Shown here: positions 27,956-38,743 of the stretch, in pieces
How the letters are laid out: every line of letters begins with the position of its first letter
Position numbering within the stretch: position 1 is the stretch's first letter
DNA from: Herminiimonas sp. KBW02
Lineage (GTDB): Bacteria; Pseudomonadota; Gammaproteobacteria; Burkholderiales; Burkholderiaceae_D
Length of the DNA stretch: 64,000 nucleotides
Direction of reading: 5' to 3'
Assembly: GCF_003852535.1 (NCBI RefSeq)
Contig: NZ_QAJP01000005.1
Span: 82,403-146,402 of the forward strand
The notes under the pieces: generated by a model
Databases searched by the model: none
Told to the model about the DNA's origin: nothing
The model's input: only the letters and a program-made list of their open reading frames with translations
Translations under genes and position numbers: made by a program

Positions 27956-28617
27956 TGACGCAAGAGACCCAACAACTGACGCTGGCGCTTTCCAAAGGCC
28001 GCATTTTCGAAGAAACCCTGCCGCTGCTGGAAGCTGCCGGCATCAAGGTCACCGAAGATCCGGAAACTTCGCGCAAGCTGATCCTGCAAACCAATGATGC
28101 GAATGTGCGCGTGATCATCGTGCGCGCATCCGATGTGCCGACCTATGTGCAATACGGCGCTGCCGACTTTGGCGTGGCGGGTAAAGATGTTTTGCTCGAG
28201 CATGGCGGCGAAGGCCTGTACCAGCCTATCGATCTGAACATAGCGAATTGCCGCATGTCGGTCGCAGTCAAGGATGGCTTCGATTACGAAAGCGCTGTGC
28301 AACAAGGTGCACGCCTGCGTGTCGTGACCAAGTATGTACAGACTGCACGTGAACACTTTGCTGCCAAAGGCGTGCACGTAGATCTGATCAAGCTATATGG
28401 TTCGATGGAACTGGGCCCCTTGGTAGGCCTGGCTGACGCCATCGTCGATCTGGTCAGCACCGGTAGCACCCTGCGCGCCAATCATCTGGTTGAAGTGGAA
28501 CGCATCATGGACATCTCATCGCGCCTGGTCGTCAACAAGGCAGCGCTGAAGCTGAAACGTGAGCGCCTGCAACCGATATTGGAAGCGTTTGAACAAGCGT
28601 CGAAACGTCAGTCTTGA
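27955..28617 (+). CDS. hisG: ATP phosphoribosyltransferase, short form
   Basis: A 220-residue HisG, which makes phosphoribosyl-ATP in the first step of histidine synthesis. It begins with [19 protein letters not shown] and has the [18 protein letters not shown]-binding segment. The length is that of the short form, which lacks the C-terminal regulatory domain and needs HisZ for activity and for feedback by histidine. hisZ is not in the window. The start overlaps the murA stop, so murA and his are probably co-transcribed. Confidence 0.95.
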   Translation: MTQETQQLTLALSKGRIFEETLPLLEAAGIKVTEDPETSRKLILQTNDANVRVIIVRASDVPTYVQYGAADFGVAGKDVLLEHGGEGLYQPIDLNIANCRMSVAVKDGFDYESAVQQGARLRVVTKYVQTAREHFAAKGVHVDLIKLYGSMELGPLVGLADAIVDLVSTGSTLRANHLVEVERIMDISSRLVVNKAALKLKRERLQPILEAFEQASKRQS

Positions 28618-28661
28618 TGTCGGCAGTATTTCATTCCTACATGGCCTGATTGAGGAAAATG

Positions 28662-29975
28662 ATGTCCATACAGATACGCAAATTTGATTCCACCCATCCC
28701 GACTTCAAGCAGCAGCTTGCGGATGTACTGGCTTTCGAGGCCAGTGAAGATGAAGCGATTGATCGGTCCGTGCAGCGCATCCTGGAGGATGTGAAGAAGC
28801 GCGGCGATGTCGCGGTACTTGAATACACCAAACAGTTCGACCATGTCGAAGCTGGCAGCATGCAGGCGCTGGAAATCAGCAGCGATGCATTGCAAGCAGC
28901 GCTGGCGCAATTGTCGCCGGTACGCCGTGCTGCCTTGCAGACCGCAGCGGATCGTGTGCGCGTGTATCACGAACGGCAAAAAGCCGAGATCGGTTCCAGC
29001 GGCTTCAGCTACACCGAAGCGGATGGCACCATCCTCGGGCAAAAAGTAACACCGCTGGATCGCGTCGGCATTTATGTGCCGGGCGGTAAAGCAGCGTATC
29101 CATCATCGGTATTGATGAATGCGATTCCTGCCAAGGTTGCAGGTGTGCAGGAAGTCATCATGGTGGTGCCGACCCCGAACGGCGTGAAGAATGAGCTGGT
29201 ACTGGCTGCTGCTGCGATGTCCGGTGTGGACCGTGTATTCACCATCGGCGGTGCACAAGCTGTGGCCGCGCTGGCATATGGCACGGCGACTATCCCGCAG
29301 GTAGACAAGATCGTGGGGCCGGGCAACGCCTATGTTGCTGCCGCCAAGCGTCGCGTGTTCGGTACCGTGGGTATCGATATGATCGCGGGCCCGTCGGAAA
29401 TCCTGGTGGTATGCGACGGTACGACCGATCCGGACTGGATCGCGATGGACTTGTTCTCACAAGCCGAGCATGACGAACTGGCGCAATCCATCCTGATCTG
29501 CCCGGACGCGGCTTATCTGGATGCGGTGGCGGCAAGTATCAACCGTCAATTGGCAGACATGCCGCGCAAGGAAGTGATCACTACTTCGCTGACTAATCGC
29601 GGTGCGATGATCAAAGTGCGTGATATGGATGAAGCGTGCGAGATCGCCAATATGATTGCAGCCGAACACCTGGAAATCTCAACCGAGAATCCGCAGCAAT
29701 GGGCGGACAAAATTCGCCACGCCGGCGCGATGTTCCTCGGTCGCTTTTCTTCCGAGTCGCTGGGTGATTATTGCGCCGGTCCTAACCACGTGCTGCCGAC
29801 TTCGCGTACGGCGCGTTTCTCTTCGCCGCTGGGTGTGTATGACTTCCAGAAGCGTTCCAGCATGCTGCAGGTCAGCCAGGGCGGGGCGCAGACGCTTGGC
29901 AAGGTTGCCGCTGAACTGGCGTACGGCGAAGGTTTGCAAGCCCATGCCCGTTCTGCAGAATATCGCCTGAAATGA
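28662..29975 (+). CDS. hisD: Histidinol dehydrogenase
   Basis: A 437-residue HisD, the zinc enzyme that turns histidinol into histidine through two NAD-dependent oxidations. The segments [33 protein letters not shown] and [10 protein letters not shown] are diagnostic, and the [11 protein letters not shown] segment carries conserved His and Glu. The ATG at 28662 is 5 nt from TGAGGA; an adjacent ATG at 28659 and a TTG at 28650 are alternatives. The next gene is not hisC but a DNA methyltransferase, starting 19 bp after the stop. Confidence 0.96.
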   Translation: MSIQIRKFDSTHPDFKQQLADVLAFEASEDEAIDRSVQRILEDVKKRGDVAVLEYTKQFDHVEAGSMQALEISSDALQAALAQLSPVRRAALQTAADRVRVYHERQKAEIGSSGFSYTEADGTILGQKVTPLDRVGIYVPGGKAAYPSSVLMNAIPAKVAGVQEVIMVVPTPNGVKNELVLAAAAMSGVDRVFTIGGAQAVAALAYGTATIPQVDKIVGPGNAYVAAAKRRVFGTVGIDMIAGPSEILVVCDGTTDPDWIAMDLFSQAEHDELAQSILICPDAAYLDAVAASINRQLADMPRKEVITTSLTNRGAMIKVRDMDEACEIANMIAAEHLEISTENPQQWADKIRHAGAMFLGRFSSESLGDYCAGPNHVLPTSRTARFSSPLGVYDFQKRSSMLQVSQGGAQTLGKVAAELAYGEGLQAHARSAEYRLK

Positions 29976-29994
29976 GATTGTTCCAGGCTCAGTC

Positions 29995-30816
29995 ATGACG
30001 GATTGGCGTGATCGCATATTCTGTGAAGATGCGCTGGCTGGGCTGGCGCGGATACCTGATGGCGCGATTGACCTGATCATTGCCGATCCGCCGTATGGGC
30101 TGGGCAAGGACTACGGCAACGATTCCGACAAGCTGGATGCCGATGCTTACCTGCACTGGATGGAGCAGTGGATAGATGCCGCATTGCCCAAGCTCAAGTC
30201 GAATGGCTGCCTGTATATTTTTCTGACCTGGCGTTATTCGCCGGAAGTATTCGTCATGCTGAAGAAGCGCATGACGATGCTCAATGAAATTATCTGGGAC
30301 CGGCGTGTGCCCTCCATGGGCGGCGGTACCCGCAAGTTTTCATCGGTGCATGACACCATCGGTTTCTTTGCCAAAGCCAGGGATTACTATTTTGATCTGG
30401 ACGCGGTGCGTATTCCTTACGACGCGGAAACCAAGAAAGCACGTTCGCGTTCTATTTTCGTCGGCGCCAAATGGCTGGAGATGGGCTACAACCCGAAAGA
30501 TGTCTGGAGCGTGTCGCGCTTGCACAAAGAGCATCGCGAGCGGGCCGACCATCCAACCCAGAAGCCGCTGGAAGTGATCGAACGCATGTTGAAGGCATCG
30601 TGTCCGCCGGGCGGTGTGGTGCTGGATCCTTTTATGGGCAGTGGCACCACGGCAGCAGCGGCCAAACGCTGCGGGCGCCATTTCGTTGGTTTTGAGCTGA
30701 ATGCCGAATATTGCGAAATGATAGAAAAGCGTCTGCGGTTGCTGACGCCGCAGGAAGACGCGGCAAGTCCGGTTGCAAGCGGGCACGAGCAAAAATCGGC
30801 TTCGGAAGAAATCTGA
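29995..30816 (+). CDS. Adenine-specific DNA methyltransferase, orphan, beta-class
   Basis: A 273-residue methyltransferase. Motif IV DPPY is at residues 31-34 (near the N-terminus) and motif I, DPFMGSGTT, is at about 211-219, the order of beta-class N6-adenine or N4-cytosine enzymes; DPPY favours adenine. A HPTQKP segment near residue 190 precedes motif I, as in YhdJ- and CcrM-like enzymes. No restriction endonuclease or specificity gene is near, so it is a solitary enzyme. It lies 19 bp after hisD on the same strand, where hisC often sits in related operons, and is followed by a 243-bp gap before hisB. The recognition sequence cannot be read from the protein. Confidence 0.88.
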   Translation: MTDWRDRIFCEDALAGLARIPDGAIDLIIADPPYGLGKDYGNDSDKLDADAYLHWMEQWIDAALPKLKSNGCLYIFLTWRYSPEVFVMLKKRMTMLNEIIWDRRVPSMGGGTRKFSSVHDTIGFFAKARDYYFDLDAVRIPYDAETKKARSRSIFVGAKWLEMGYNPKDVWSVSRLHKEHRERADHPTQKPLEVIERMLKASCPPGGVVLDPFMGSGTTAAAAKRCGRHFVGFELNAEYCEMIEKRLRLLTPQEDAASPVASGHEQKSASEEI

Positions 30817-30974
30817 TTAATTTCGATGTGGAATTGGCAAGCATTCCTGCTTTTGTACGGATTTCTTCGATTCCCGGGCTAAAAAGGCGTGTATCTGGTG
30901 ATTCAGGTGCCCGAAGCTAAAGTCCTCATTGAAAATATGGGTAAAATGGATGTATTGCCATAAACTTGGCCAGG

Positions 30975-31026
30975 CTTTGCCTCTGAAGTGGCAAAGTGAT
31001 TTAAATCTCGATGCTGTACGAGCATC
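30975..31026 (+). repeat. Two small hairpins before hisB
   Basis: In the 243-bp gap between the methyltransferase and hisB, ctttgcc (30975-30981) pairs with ggcaaag (30990-30996), and gatgct (31010-31015) pairs with agcatc (31021-31026). Neither is followed by a T-run, so these are not clear terminators. They could be leader structures of a second his transcript. The gap shows no recognisable hisC remnant. Confidence 0.4.
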
Positions 31027-31059
31027 ACTCTCTTCGTCATAACTGGTTGTTAATTGAAT

Positions 31060-31656
31060 ATGTCTACGCCACGCACTGCAGAAATCACGCGCAATACCAA
31101 CGAGACGCAAATCCGCGTTGCGATCAATATCGATGGTACCGGTCAGCAAAAACTGAATACCGGCGTGCCTTTCCTTGACCATATGCTGGATCAGATCGCC
31201 CGTCACGGCCTGATCGATCTGGATATCGAAGCCAAAGGTGATCTGCATATCGATGCCCACCATACGGTGGAAGACGTCGGCATCACACTGGGCCAGGCTT
31301 TTGCCAAAGCGATAGGCGACAAAAAAGGCATCCGTCGTTACGGTCACTCCTATGTGCCGCTGGATGAAGCATTGTCGCGCGTCGTCATCGACTTCTCGGG
31401 TCGTCCGGGACTGGAATTCCATGTCCCGTTTACCCGTTCGATGATAGGCACGTTTGATGTCGATCTGACACATGAATTCTTCCAGGGCTTTGTTAATCAC
31501 GCGCTGGTATCTTTGCATATCGACAATTTGCGTGGTGCGAATGCCCACCATCAGTGCGAAACCGTATTCAAGGCCTTCGGCCGTGCATTGCGCATGGCAG
31601 CAGAACTGGATCCGCGTTCCGTTGGTACGATTCCATCGACCAAAGGCAGCCTGTAA
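31060..31656 (+). CDS. hisB: Imidazoleglycerol-phosphate dehydratase
   Basis: A 198-residue single-function dehydratase for the seventh step of histidine synthesis; it lacks the phosphatase half found in enteric HisB. The metal-binding motifs HHTVEDVG and the later [18 protein letters not shown] are present, and [13 protein letters not shown] lies near residue 40. An in-frame TTG at 31054 is a weaker start. It begins after a 243-bp gap, so it may have its own promoter. Confidence 0.96.
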   Translation: MSTPRTAEITRNTNETQIRVAINIDGTGQQKLNTGVPFLDHMLDQIARHGLIDLDIEAKGDLHIDAHHTVEDVGITLGQAFAKAIGDKKGIRRYGHSYVPLDEALSRVVIDFSGRPGLEFHVPFTRSMIGTFDVDLTHEFFQGFVNHALVSLHIDNLRGANAHHQCETVFKAFGRALRMAAELDPRSVGTIPSTKGSL

Positions 31657-31710
31657 GCTGCTCGCGGCCTGCAAGAGAATTTCAATACACTGAAATCTGA
31701 ATCAACCGGT

Positions 31711-32349
31711 ATGAACAAAATTGTTGTAGTGGATTACGGCGTGGGCAACCTGCGCTCGGTCGCCCAGGCTTTGCGTAAAGTGGCTCCGGAAGCGGATGTT
31801 CGCATTTCGGGTGAGCTAAATGATATCCATACGGCGGACCGTCTGGTCTTGCCGGGGCAGGGTGCGATCCCGGATTGCATGCGTTCCCTGCAGGAATCCG
31901 GTTTGCAGGAAGCCCTGCTCAATGCCGCGCGTAACAAGCCTTTATTCGGCGTCTGTGTCGGCGAGCAACTGATGTTCGACTGGAGCGAAGAAGGCGATAC
32001 GGCCGGCCTCGGCTTGTTCCCCGGCAAGGTCATCAAATTCCGCCTCGACCAGCAATTGCAGGAAGACGGTTCGCGCTTTAAAGTCCCGCAAATGGGCTGG
32101 AACCGTGTGCGTCAGGCGCAGTCACACCCGCTGTGGAACGAGATTGCTGACGACAGCTACTTCTATTTCGTGCATAGTTATTACGCGGTCCCGGCTGATC
32201 TCGCCCATATGGTAGGTGAAACACCCTACGGCGCGCCGTTCTGCAGCGCGATTGCACGCGATAACATCTTTGCGACGCAGTTCCATCCGGAGAAAAGCGC
32301 TACGGCCGGACTGCAGCTATACAAGAACTTTGTTCACTGGAATCCGTAA
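31711..32349 (+). CDS. hisH: Imidazole glycerol phosphate synthase glutaminase subunit
   Basis: A 212-residue class I glutamine amidotransferase. The nucleophile is Cys82 in [12 protein letters not shown], and the His-Glu pair is in TQFHPEKSA near residue 190. It supplies ammonia to HisF. The gap to hisB is 54 bp and to hisA 56 bp. Confidence 0.96.
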   Translation: MNKIVVVDYGVGNLRSVAQALRKVAPEADVRISGELNDIHTADRLVLPGQGAIPDCMRSLQESGLQEALLNAARNKPLFGVCVGEQLMFDWSEEGDTAGLGLFPGKVIKFRLDQQLQEDGSRFKVPQMGWNRVRQAQSHPLWNEIADDSYFYFVHSYYAVPADLAHMVGETPYGAPFCSAIARDNIFATQFHPEKSATAGLQLYKNFVHWNP

Positions 32350-32405
32350 GCCTTATTCTTTATCGCTTTCTTTTCTACTTACAACCTCACACTCCAATCG
32401 TATCC

Positions 32406-33191
32406 ATGCTGCTAATACCTGCCATCGATCTCAAAGACGGTCACTGCGTTCGCCTGAAACAAGGCGATATGGACCAGGCCACTGTATTTTCCGAAGACCC
32501 TGCCGAAATGGCGCGTCACTGGTTACTGCAAGGTGCGCGCCGACTGCATCTGGTTGATTTGAACGGCGCGTTTGCCGGCAAGCCGAAGAATGAGTCGGCC
32601 GTCAAATCGATTTTGCAGGCAGTGCGTGAATACGCTGAGCAAAACGGCATCGAAGAAATCCCGGTGCAACTGGGCGGCGGGATTCGCGATCTCGATACGA
32701 TAGAGCGCTATCTGGATGACGGCCTGAGCTACATCATTATTGGCACAGCTGCGGTCAAGAACCCAGGATTCCTGCACGACGCTTGTAGCGCCTTCCCGGG
32801 GCAGATCATCGTTGGTCTGGACGCCAAGGACGGCAAAGTCGCAACCGATGGCTGGAGCAAGCTGAGCGGTCACGAAGTGATCGACCTGGCGAAGAAATTC
32901 GAAGATTACGGCTGTGAATCCATCATTTACACCGACATCGGCCGCGACGGCATGATGGGCGGCGTGAATATCGAGGCAACGGTCAAGCTGGCGCAAAGCA
33001 TGACGATCCCGGTGATCGCATCCGGCGGCGTGCACAACATCAAGGATGTGGAAGCACTGTGCGCGGTACAGGATGAAGGTATCGAAGGCGTGATTTGCGG
33101 CCGCTCGATTTACGAAGGTACGCTGGACTTGCGCTCGGCGCAGGACAGAGCGGATGAATTGACGGACGAAGCACCGGAAGCGGACGCATGA
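32406..33191 (+). CDS. hisA: ProFAR isomerase
   Basis: A 261-residue TIM barrel that carries out the isomerisation before the HisHF step. It begins [20 protein letters not shown], with the catalytic Asp of the AIDLKDG motif, and has the phosphate-binding VIASGGV and [12 protein letters not shown] segments. The acidic C-terminal tail is a little longer than usual. It overlaps hisF by 4 bp. Confidence 0.97.
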   Translation: MLLIPAIDLKDGHCVRLKQGDMDQATVFSEDPAEMARHWLLQGARRLHLVDLNGAFAGKPKNESAVKSILQAVREYAEQNGIEEIPVQLGGGIRDLDTIERYLDDGLSYIIIGTAAVKNPGFLHDACSAFPGQIIVGLDAKDGKVATDGWSKLSGHEVIDLAKKFEDYGCESIIYTDIGRDGMMGGVNIEATVKLAQSMTIPVIASGGVHNIKDVEALCAVQDEGIEGVICGRSIYEGTLDLRSAQDRADELTDEAPEADA

Positions 33192-33952
33192 CACTGGCAA
33201 AACGCATTATTCCCTGTCTTGATGTGACCGCCGGTCGCGTTGTGAAGGGTGTTAATTTTCTCGAGTTGCGCGATGCCGGCGACCCGATAGAAATCGCGCG
33301 CCGTTATGACGAGCAGGGTGCAGACGAAATTACGTTTCTCGACATCACCGCGACTTCGGATGGTCGTGACCTGATTCTCGACATTATCGAGTCGGTCGCT
33401 TCACAAGTATTTATTCCATTGACGGTAGGCGGTGGTGTGCGCGCGGTGGACGATGTGCGCCGTTTGCTCAATGCCGGTGCGGACAAGGTTGGTATCAACA
33501 GCTCGGCCATCAGCAACCCGCAACTGGTCTTCGATGCGTCGCAGAAGTACGGCTCGCAATGCATAGTTGTGGCCATTGATGCGAAGAAGGCATCCGATGG
33601 TCGCTGGGAAGTATATACACACGGTGGTCGCAAGGCGACCGGGCTGGATGCAGTCGAGTGGGCGAAGAAAATGCAAAGTCTGGGTGCCGGTGAAATCCTG
33701 CTGACCAGCATGGATAGAGACGGTACCAAGATAGGTTTCGATCTGGACCTGACGCGTGCGGTCTCGGATGCAATCAGCATCCCGGTGATCGCATCCGGCG
33801 GTGTCGGTGGTTTGCAGGATCTGGCCGATGGCGTCAAAGTCGGCCGTGCCGATGCGGTACTGGCGGCCAGCATCTTCCACTATGGCCAGCATACGGTGCA
33901 GGAAGCCAAGCGTTTCATGTCAGATCAAGGTATTCCAATGAGGTTGGTATGA
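33188..33952 (+). CDS. hisF: Imidazole glycerol phosphate synthase cyclase subunit
   Basis: A 254-residue TIM barrel that uses ammonia from HisH to form imidazole glycerol phosphate and [24 protein letters not shown] at the start holds the catalytic Asp, and the second catalytic Asp is in [11 protein letters not shown]. It overlaps hisA and hisI by 4 bp at each end, so translation is coupled. Confidence 0.97.
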   Translation: MTLAKRIIPCLDVTAGRVVKGVNFLELRDAGDPIEIARRYDEQGADEITFLDITATSDGRDLILDIIESVASQVFIPLTVGGGVRAVDDVRRLLNAGADKVGINSSAISNPQLVFDASQKYGSQCIVVAIDAKKASDGRWEVYTHGGRKATGLDAVEWAKKMQSLGAGEILLTSMDRDGTKIGFDLDLTRAVSDAISIPVIASGGVGGLQDLADGVKVGRADAVLAASIFHYGQHTVQEAKRFMSDQGIPMRLV

Positions 33953-34353
33953 GCAGCAATGCAAAATGGCTGAATAAAGTGAAGTGGGATGAGCACGGCC
34001 TGGTGCCGGTCATCGCACAGGAAGTCGGCACCAATGATGTGCTGATGTTTGCGTGGATGAACCGTGATGCGCTGGCCAAGACCATCGAGTCGGGCGAAGC
34101 GATCTACTGGAGCCGCTCGCGCAAAAAACTATGGCACAAGGGCGAAGAGTCCGGTCATACGCAAAAAGTGCACGAAGTACGACTCGATTGCGATGAAGAC
34201 GTGGTCTTGCTCAAGGTTGAGCAAGTCGGCGCGATCGCCTGCCATACCGGACGTCATTCCTGCTTCTTCCAGAAGTTTGAGGGTGGCGCCAAGGACGGCG
34301 ACTGGGAAACGGTCGAGCCTGTGTTGAAGAATCCGGAAACGATTTACAAATAA
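33949..34353 (+). CDS. hisI: Phosphoribosyl-AMP cyclohydrolase
   Basis: A 134-residue single-domain cyclohydrolase. It carries [12 protein letters not shown], the [14 protein letters not shown] segment and the zinc/magnesium site residues DCDEDVVLL and [10 protein letters not shown]. It is not fused to HisE, which is encoded 12 bp downstream. Confidence 0.97.
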   Translation: MSSNAKWLNKVKWDEHGLVPVIAQEVGTNDVLMFAWMNRDALAKTIESGEAIYWSRSRKKLWHKGEESGHTQKVHEVRLDCDEDVVLLKVEQVGAIACHTGRHSCFFQKFEGGAKDGDWETVEPVLKNPETIYK

Positions 34354-34365
34354 AGGCAGAGTCGC

Positions 34366-34707
34366 ATGAGTGAAACCCTGAAGCGCCTGGCGGCTGTGAT
34401 TGAATCACGTAAACCGGCGAATGGCGGCGATCCTGAGAAATCGTATGTGGCGCGGTTGTTCAAGAAGGGCGACGACGCGATTTTGAAAAAAATCGGCGAA
34501 GAAGCGACTGAGCTCGTGATGGCAGCCAAGGATGCGCGCGTCAGTGCCGATAAATCCAAGGTGCTGTACGAGTGTGCCGACCTGTGGTTCCACTCTGCGG
34601 TCTTGCTGGCGCAATTCGATTTGACCCCGCAGGATGTGCTGAATGAATTGGCGCGGCGCGAGGGCATTTCCGGAATTGAAGAAAAAGCTGCGCGCAAAGC
34701 AGACTAA
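34366..34707 (+). CDS. hisE: Phosphoribosyl-ATP pyrophosphatase
   Basis: A 113-residue all-helical MazG-like pyrophosphatase for the second step of histidine synthesis. The metal site lies in [16 protein letters not shown] and the following [14 protein letters not shown] segment. It ends the his block; the HIT gene follows after 54 bp. Confidence 0.96.
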   Translation: MSETLKRLAAVIESRKPANGGDPEKSYVARLFKKGDDAILKKIGEEATELVMAAKDARVSADKSKVLYECADLWFHSAVLLAQFDLTPQDVLNELARREGISGIEEKAARKAD

Positions 34708-34761
34708 TTATCACCACATCTGATACGCTGGCGTTGAGAACCAACCACGATGGAGTTTCAT

Positions 34762-35136
34762 TTGGATAATTGTATTTTTTGTAAAATTGCCGCGAAACAA
34801 ATTCCCGCGCAGATTATTTATGAAGATGACGATCTGCTCGCATTCAACGATATCAATCCTGCTGCGCCAGTCCATTTCCTGATCGTTCCAAAAAAACATG
34901 TGGCGACCCTGGCTGATTGCACGGCTGAGGACGCTGCGTTGTTGGGTAAAATATCTTTGCTCGCGCCGAAGCTGGCGCAAGAGCAGGGCGTTGGTTACCA
35001 GGCAGATGGTAATGGCCCGGGTACGGGTGGTTTTAAAACGCTGTTCAATACCGGGCCGGATGGTGGGCAAGAGGTGTACCATCTGCATATGCACGTGATA
35101 GGCGGACCGCGTCCGTGGCGCAGATCACTGGCTTAA
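34762..35136 (+). CDS. hinT: HIT family purine nucleoside phosphoramidase-like protein
   Basis: A HinT-like hydrolase of 124 residues with the HIT motif HLHMHV near the C-terminus and the CIFCKIAAKQIPA start. I choose the TTG at 34762 because a GGAG lies 6 nt upstream and because it starts the protein right before DNCIFCKI; the in-frame ATG at 34750 would add four residues and has no visible ribosome-binding site. Enzymes of this group cleave adenosine phosphoramidates. Location between his and tat genes is usual in this order. Confidence 0.88.
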   Translation: MDNCIFCKIAAKQIPAQIIYEDDDLLAFNDINPAAPVHFLIVPKKHVATLADCTAEDAALLGKISLLAPKLAQEQGVGYQADGNGPGTGGFKTLFNTGPDGGQEVYHLHMHVIGGPRPWRRSLA

Positions 35137-35184
35137 AACAATAATTCTAGAATTAGGGCGGCGACGCTTAACAAGGAGAAAATG

Positions 35185-35415
35185 ATGGGTTCATTTAGCA
35201 TCTGGCACTGGTTGATTGTACTGGTCATCGTGATGCTGGTATTCGGCACCAAGAAACTCGGCAATATGGGTTCGGACGTCGGCAAGGCAGTCAAAGGTTT
35301 TAAAGACGGCATGAAGGGCGAAGACGACAAACCTGCTGCCCAGAACGCTGCGCCATCGCAGGTTGCTGACAAAGGCACCGTCGATGTTGAAGTGAAAGAA
35401 AAGTCGAACAGCTGA
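35185..35415 (+). CDS. tatA: Twin-arginine translocase subunit TatA
   Basis: A 76-residue protein with one N-terminal membrane helix ([20 protein letters not shown]), the [20 protein letters not shown] amphipathic helix and a polar tail. TatA forms the pore for folded proteins. AAGGAG at 35173-35178 is 6 nt from the ATG at 35185; the ATG at 35182 is only 3 nt away and is less likely. Confidence 0.96.
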   Translation: MGSFSIWHWLIVLVIVMLVFGTKKLGNMGSDVGKAVKGFKDGMKGEDDKPAAQNAAPSQVADKGTVDVEVKEKSNS

Positions 35416-35484
35416 TCATCTTGCGGGCAAGGCGGCCATCCGGCCTGAGCTTGCTCGCACTATGTACAGCCTATCGCTAATCAT

Positions 35485-35994
35485 ATGATCGATATCGCCT
35501 TCTCCAAGCTCGCGATCATTGGTGTTGCGGCACTGGTTTTCATCGGCCCGGAAAAATTGCCGAAAGTGGCGCGCATGGCCGGTACTTTGTTCGGCCGTGC
35601 GCAGCGCTATATCAATGACGTCAAATCTGAAGTGAGCCGCGAGATGGAGCTCGACGAGTTGCGCAAGATGCACCAGGAGGTGCAGTCTGCTGCCAGCGAT
35701 GTCGAACGTTCGATTACGCAGGGCGTGTCGCATGCCGAAAGCTCCCTCAACTCGGCATGGGACGACGTGGCGTCGGCTGATATGGAGCTCAATCCGTTGA
35801 TGGAGCCGCCGACCTACGACGAGACCGCGGCCAAATCCAAAACTTTCCGTAAAAAGAAACTCGCGCATACCTCGGCGATCCCGTCCTGGTACAAGCGTCA
35901 AAGCGGCCAAAAATCGCGCGTTATTTCCGGCGCAGCCCGCATGGCGAAGCATACGCCTGCGCATGCCCGTAAATCATCGCCTTTCTTTCATTAA
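35485..35994 (+). CDS. tatB: Twin-arginine translocase subunit TatB
   Basis: A 169-residue protein that starts MIDIAFSKLAIIGVAALVFI, with the GPEKLPKVARMAG hinge and a long amphipathic helix (about 40-90), as in TatB. It binds twin-arginine substrates together with TatC. The basic C-terminal part is variable. Gap to tatA 69 bp. Confidence 0.95.
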   Translation: MIDIAFSKLAIIGVAALVFIGPEKLPKVARMAGTLFGRAQRYINDVKSEVSREMELDELRKMHQEVQSAASDVERSITQGVSHAESSLNSAWDDVASADMELNPLMEPPTYDETAAKSKTFRKKKLAHTSAIPSWYKRQSGQKSRVISGAARMAKHTPAHARKSSPFFH

Positions 35995-36073
35995 TGACCG
36001 GGCCAAATGCGCAACTGAGTGCAGCGGTTTTGATGCCTCCCCGGATACCTGAGATGAATGCCGTCGCGCCATA

Positions 36074-36838
36074 ATGAATGAAGAAAAGAAAATGACTGGT
36101 ACCGAAGACTCATTCATTTCGCATCTGATCGAACTGCGCAGCAGGCTGATGAAGGCTTCGCTCGTGGTGATCGTGATTTTCCTGTGTCTGATGCCATGGG
36201 CCGGCGATATTTACGATGTGCTGGCCCGTCCTATGATGCTGGCGCTGCCGGAAGGCAGCAAGATGATTGCAACAGGCGTCATCACGCCGTTCCTGATCCC
36301 GGTCAAGGTAACCATGCTGGTCGCCTTCCTGCTGTCGCTGCCGTGGGTCTTGTACCAATTGTGGGCGTTCATCGCACCTGGCCTGTATGCGCATGAAAAG
36401 AAACTGATCGCACCATTAGTCATCTCGTCATCGGCGCTGTTTGTGGTCGGTGTGGCGTTCTGTTACTTCTTTGTATTCGGCGTGATTTTCCACTTCATCA
36501 ATAACTTCGCGCCTAAATCGATTTCGGTTGCGCCGGATATCGATAGCTACTTCGGCTTTGTCATGACCATGTTCATCGCGTTCGGCCTGACCTTCGAGGT
36601 GCCGGTGATCGTTATTGTGCTGGTGCGTATGGGCCTGGTTACTGTCGAGAAGCTCAAGCAAATCCGTCCGTATGTGATCGTAGGCGCGTTTGTAATTGCG
36701 GCCATCGTTACGCCGCCGGACGTCATGAGCCAGTTGCTGCTGGCGGTGCCACTGTGCTTGCTGTACGAGGTGGGTTTGTTGCTGGCGCCGCTGTTCGTAA
36801 AAATTACGCAGGCACCAAAAGAATTTGAATCGATGTAA
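36074..36838 (+). CDS. tatC: Twin-arginine translocase subunit TatC
   Basis: A 254-residue membrane protein with six helices. The ELRSRLMKASL motif near the start, the TPFLIPVKVTMLVAFLLSLP segment and the FGLTFEVPVIVIVLVRMGLV segment are conserved in TatC. It recognises the twin-arginine signal. One likely client is the Rieske protein at 41118-41726. An ATG at 36092 is a possible alternative start. Confidence 0.96.
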   Translation: MNEEKKMTGTEDSFISHLIELRSRLMKASLVVIVIFLCLMPWAGDIYDVLARPMMLALPEGSKMIATGVITPFLIPVKVTMLVAFLLSLPWVLYQLWAFIAPGLYAHEKKLIAPLVISSSALFVVGVAFCYFFVFGVIFHFINNFAPKSISVAPDIDSYFGFVMTMFIAFGLTFEVPVIVIVLVRMGLVTVEKLKQIRPYVIVGAFVIAAIVTPPDVMSQLLLAVPLCLLYEVGLLLAPLFVKITQAPKEFESM

Positions 36839-36842
36839 TTCC

Positions 36843-36863
36843 GCGCAGGCACTCAGCCTGCGC
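36843..36863. terminator. Hairpin between convergent tatC and DUF2461 gene
   Basis: An 8-bp perfect stem, gcgcaggc with gcctgcgc, and a 5-nt loop lie 5 bp past the tatC stop and 14 bp before the end of the opposite gene. No T-run follows on either strand, so it is a terminator-like structure rather than a classic intrinsic terminator. Confidence 0.5.
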
Positions 36864-36876
36864 CTGATGTGATGCC

Positions 36877-37539
36877 TTAAGCCTGGCGTAGCCAGGTAAT
36901 CAGTGGGTAAGCATCCTTGAAGTCAGATGCCAGCATTTTCCCCAGATCTGCTACTTTCCTGACCTCGACTTCATGCCAGACGATGAAGTTCTTCAGCTTG
37001 ATGTATTCCAGATGCGGTACATCGGCGTCAAAGCCCTTAGGTGGGCGGCTCAGTTTGCCTTCTTCCTGTAACTCACCGTAAGTCTCTTTCAACTTCTTGT
37101 TCTTCAGCAGTTTGGTGAAACCGGCTGCATCGTTAATCACGTGCTGGCGGATCGCGCGCAGGCGGTCCGGTGGCGGCATCCATTCACCGGCTGCGATCAG
37201 CAAGGTGCCGGTTTCGTTGATATGGAAGTAGTAGGTCGGGCCGCCACCCTGATGCGGTCTTTTCAGGCCGCTGGCATTGATCGCTGCGGAAAAATGCGTT
37301 TTGTACGGGATTTTTTCTTTGGAAAAGCGCATGTCGCGGTTAATGCGAAACAGCGCTTTCTTCGGATTACAGCCAGCAACCGCAGGATCGAACTTGCTGA
37401 GGTCTGTAATTAACTGCGTTACCAGTTCCAGGAACTCTGCGCGCAGGATGTCGTAGCGCGGTTTGTTCATGACGAACCATGCACGATTATTGTTCTCGGA
37501 CAGCTCGGCCAGAAATTGGGTGAGATCGCGTATATGCAT
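36877..37539 (-). CDS. DUF2461 family protein
   Basis: A 220-residue protein of the DUF2461 (TIGR02453-type) family. It starts with LTQFLAELSENNNRAWFVMNKPRYD and holds FRINRDMRFSKEKIPYKTHF and TYYFHINETGTLLIAAGEWMPP, all well-conserved segments of that family. The biochemical role is unknown. It lies 17 bp downstream of the DegS-like protease gene on the same strand, so the two probably share a transcript. Confidence 0.85.
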   Translation of the reverse strand: MHIRDLTQFLAELSENNNRAWFVMNKPRYDILRAEFLELVTQLITDLSKFDPAVAGCNPKKALFRINRDMRFSKEKIPYKTHFSAAINASGLKRPHQGGGPTYYFHINETGTLLIAAGEWMPPPDRLRAIRQHVINDAAGFTKLLKNKKLKETYGELQEEGKLSRPPKGFDADVPHLEYIKLKNFIVWHEVEVRKVADLGKMLASDFKDAYPLITWLRQA

Positions 37540-37556
37540 GGTCGTCTTGCCTGTTG

Positions 37557-38729
<1,173 letters not shown>

Positions 38730-38743
38730 AAAAGGTAGGAAAA

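Noticed and set aside
30817-31059. Possible hisC remnant between the methyltransferase and hisB
   Set aside because: No aminotransferase-like segment was recognised in any frame of this gap, so a decayed hisC cannot be claimed.
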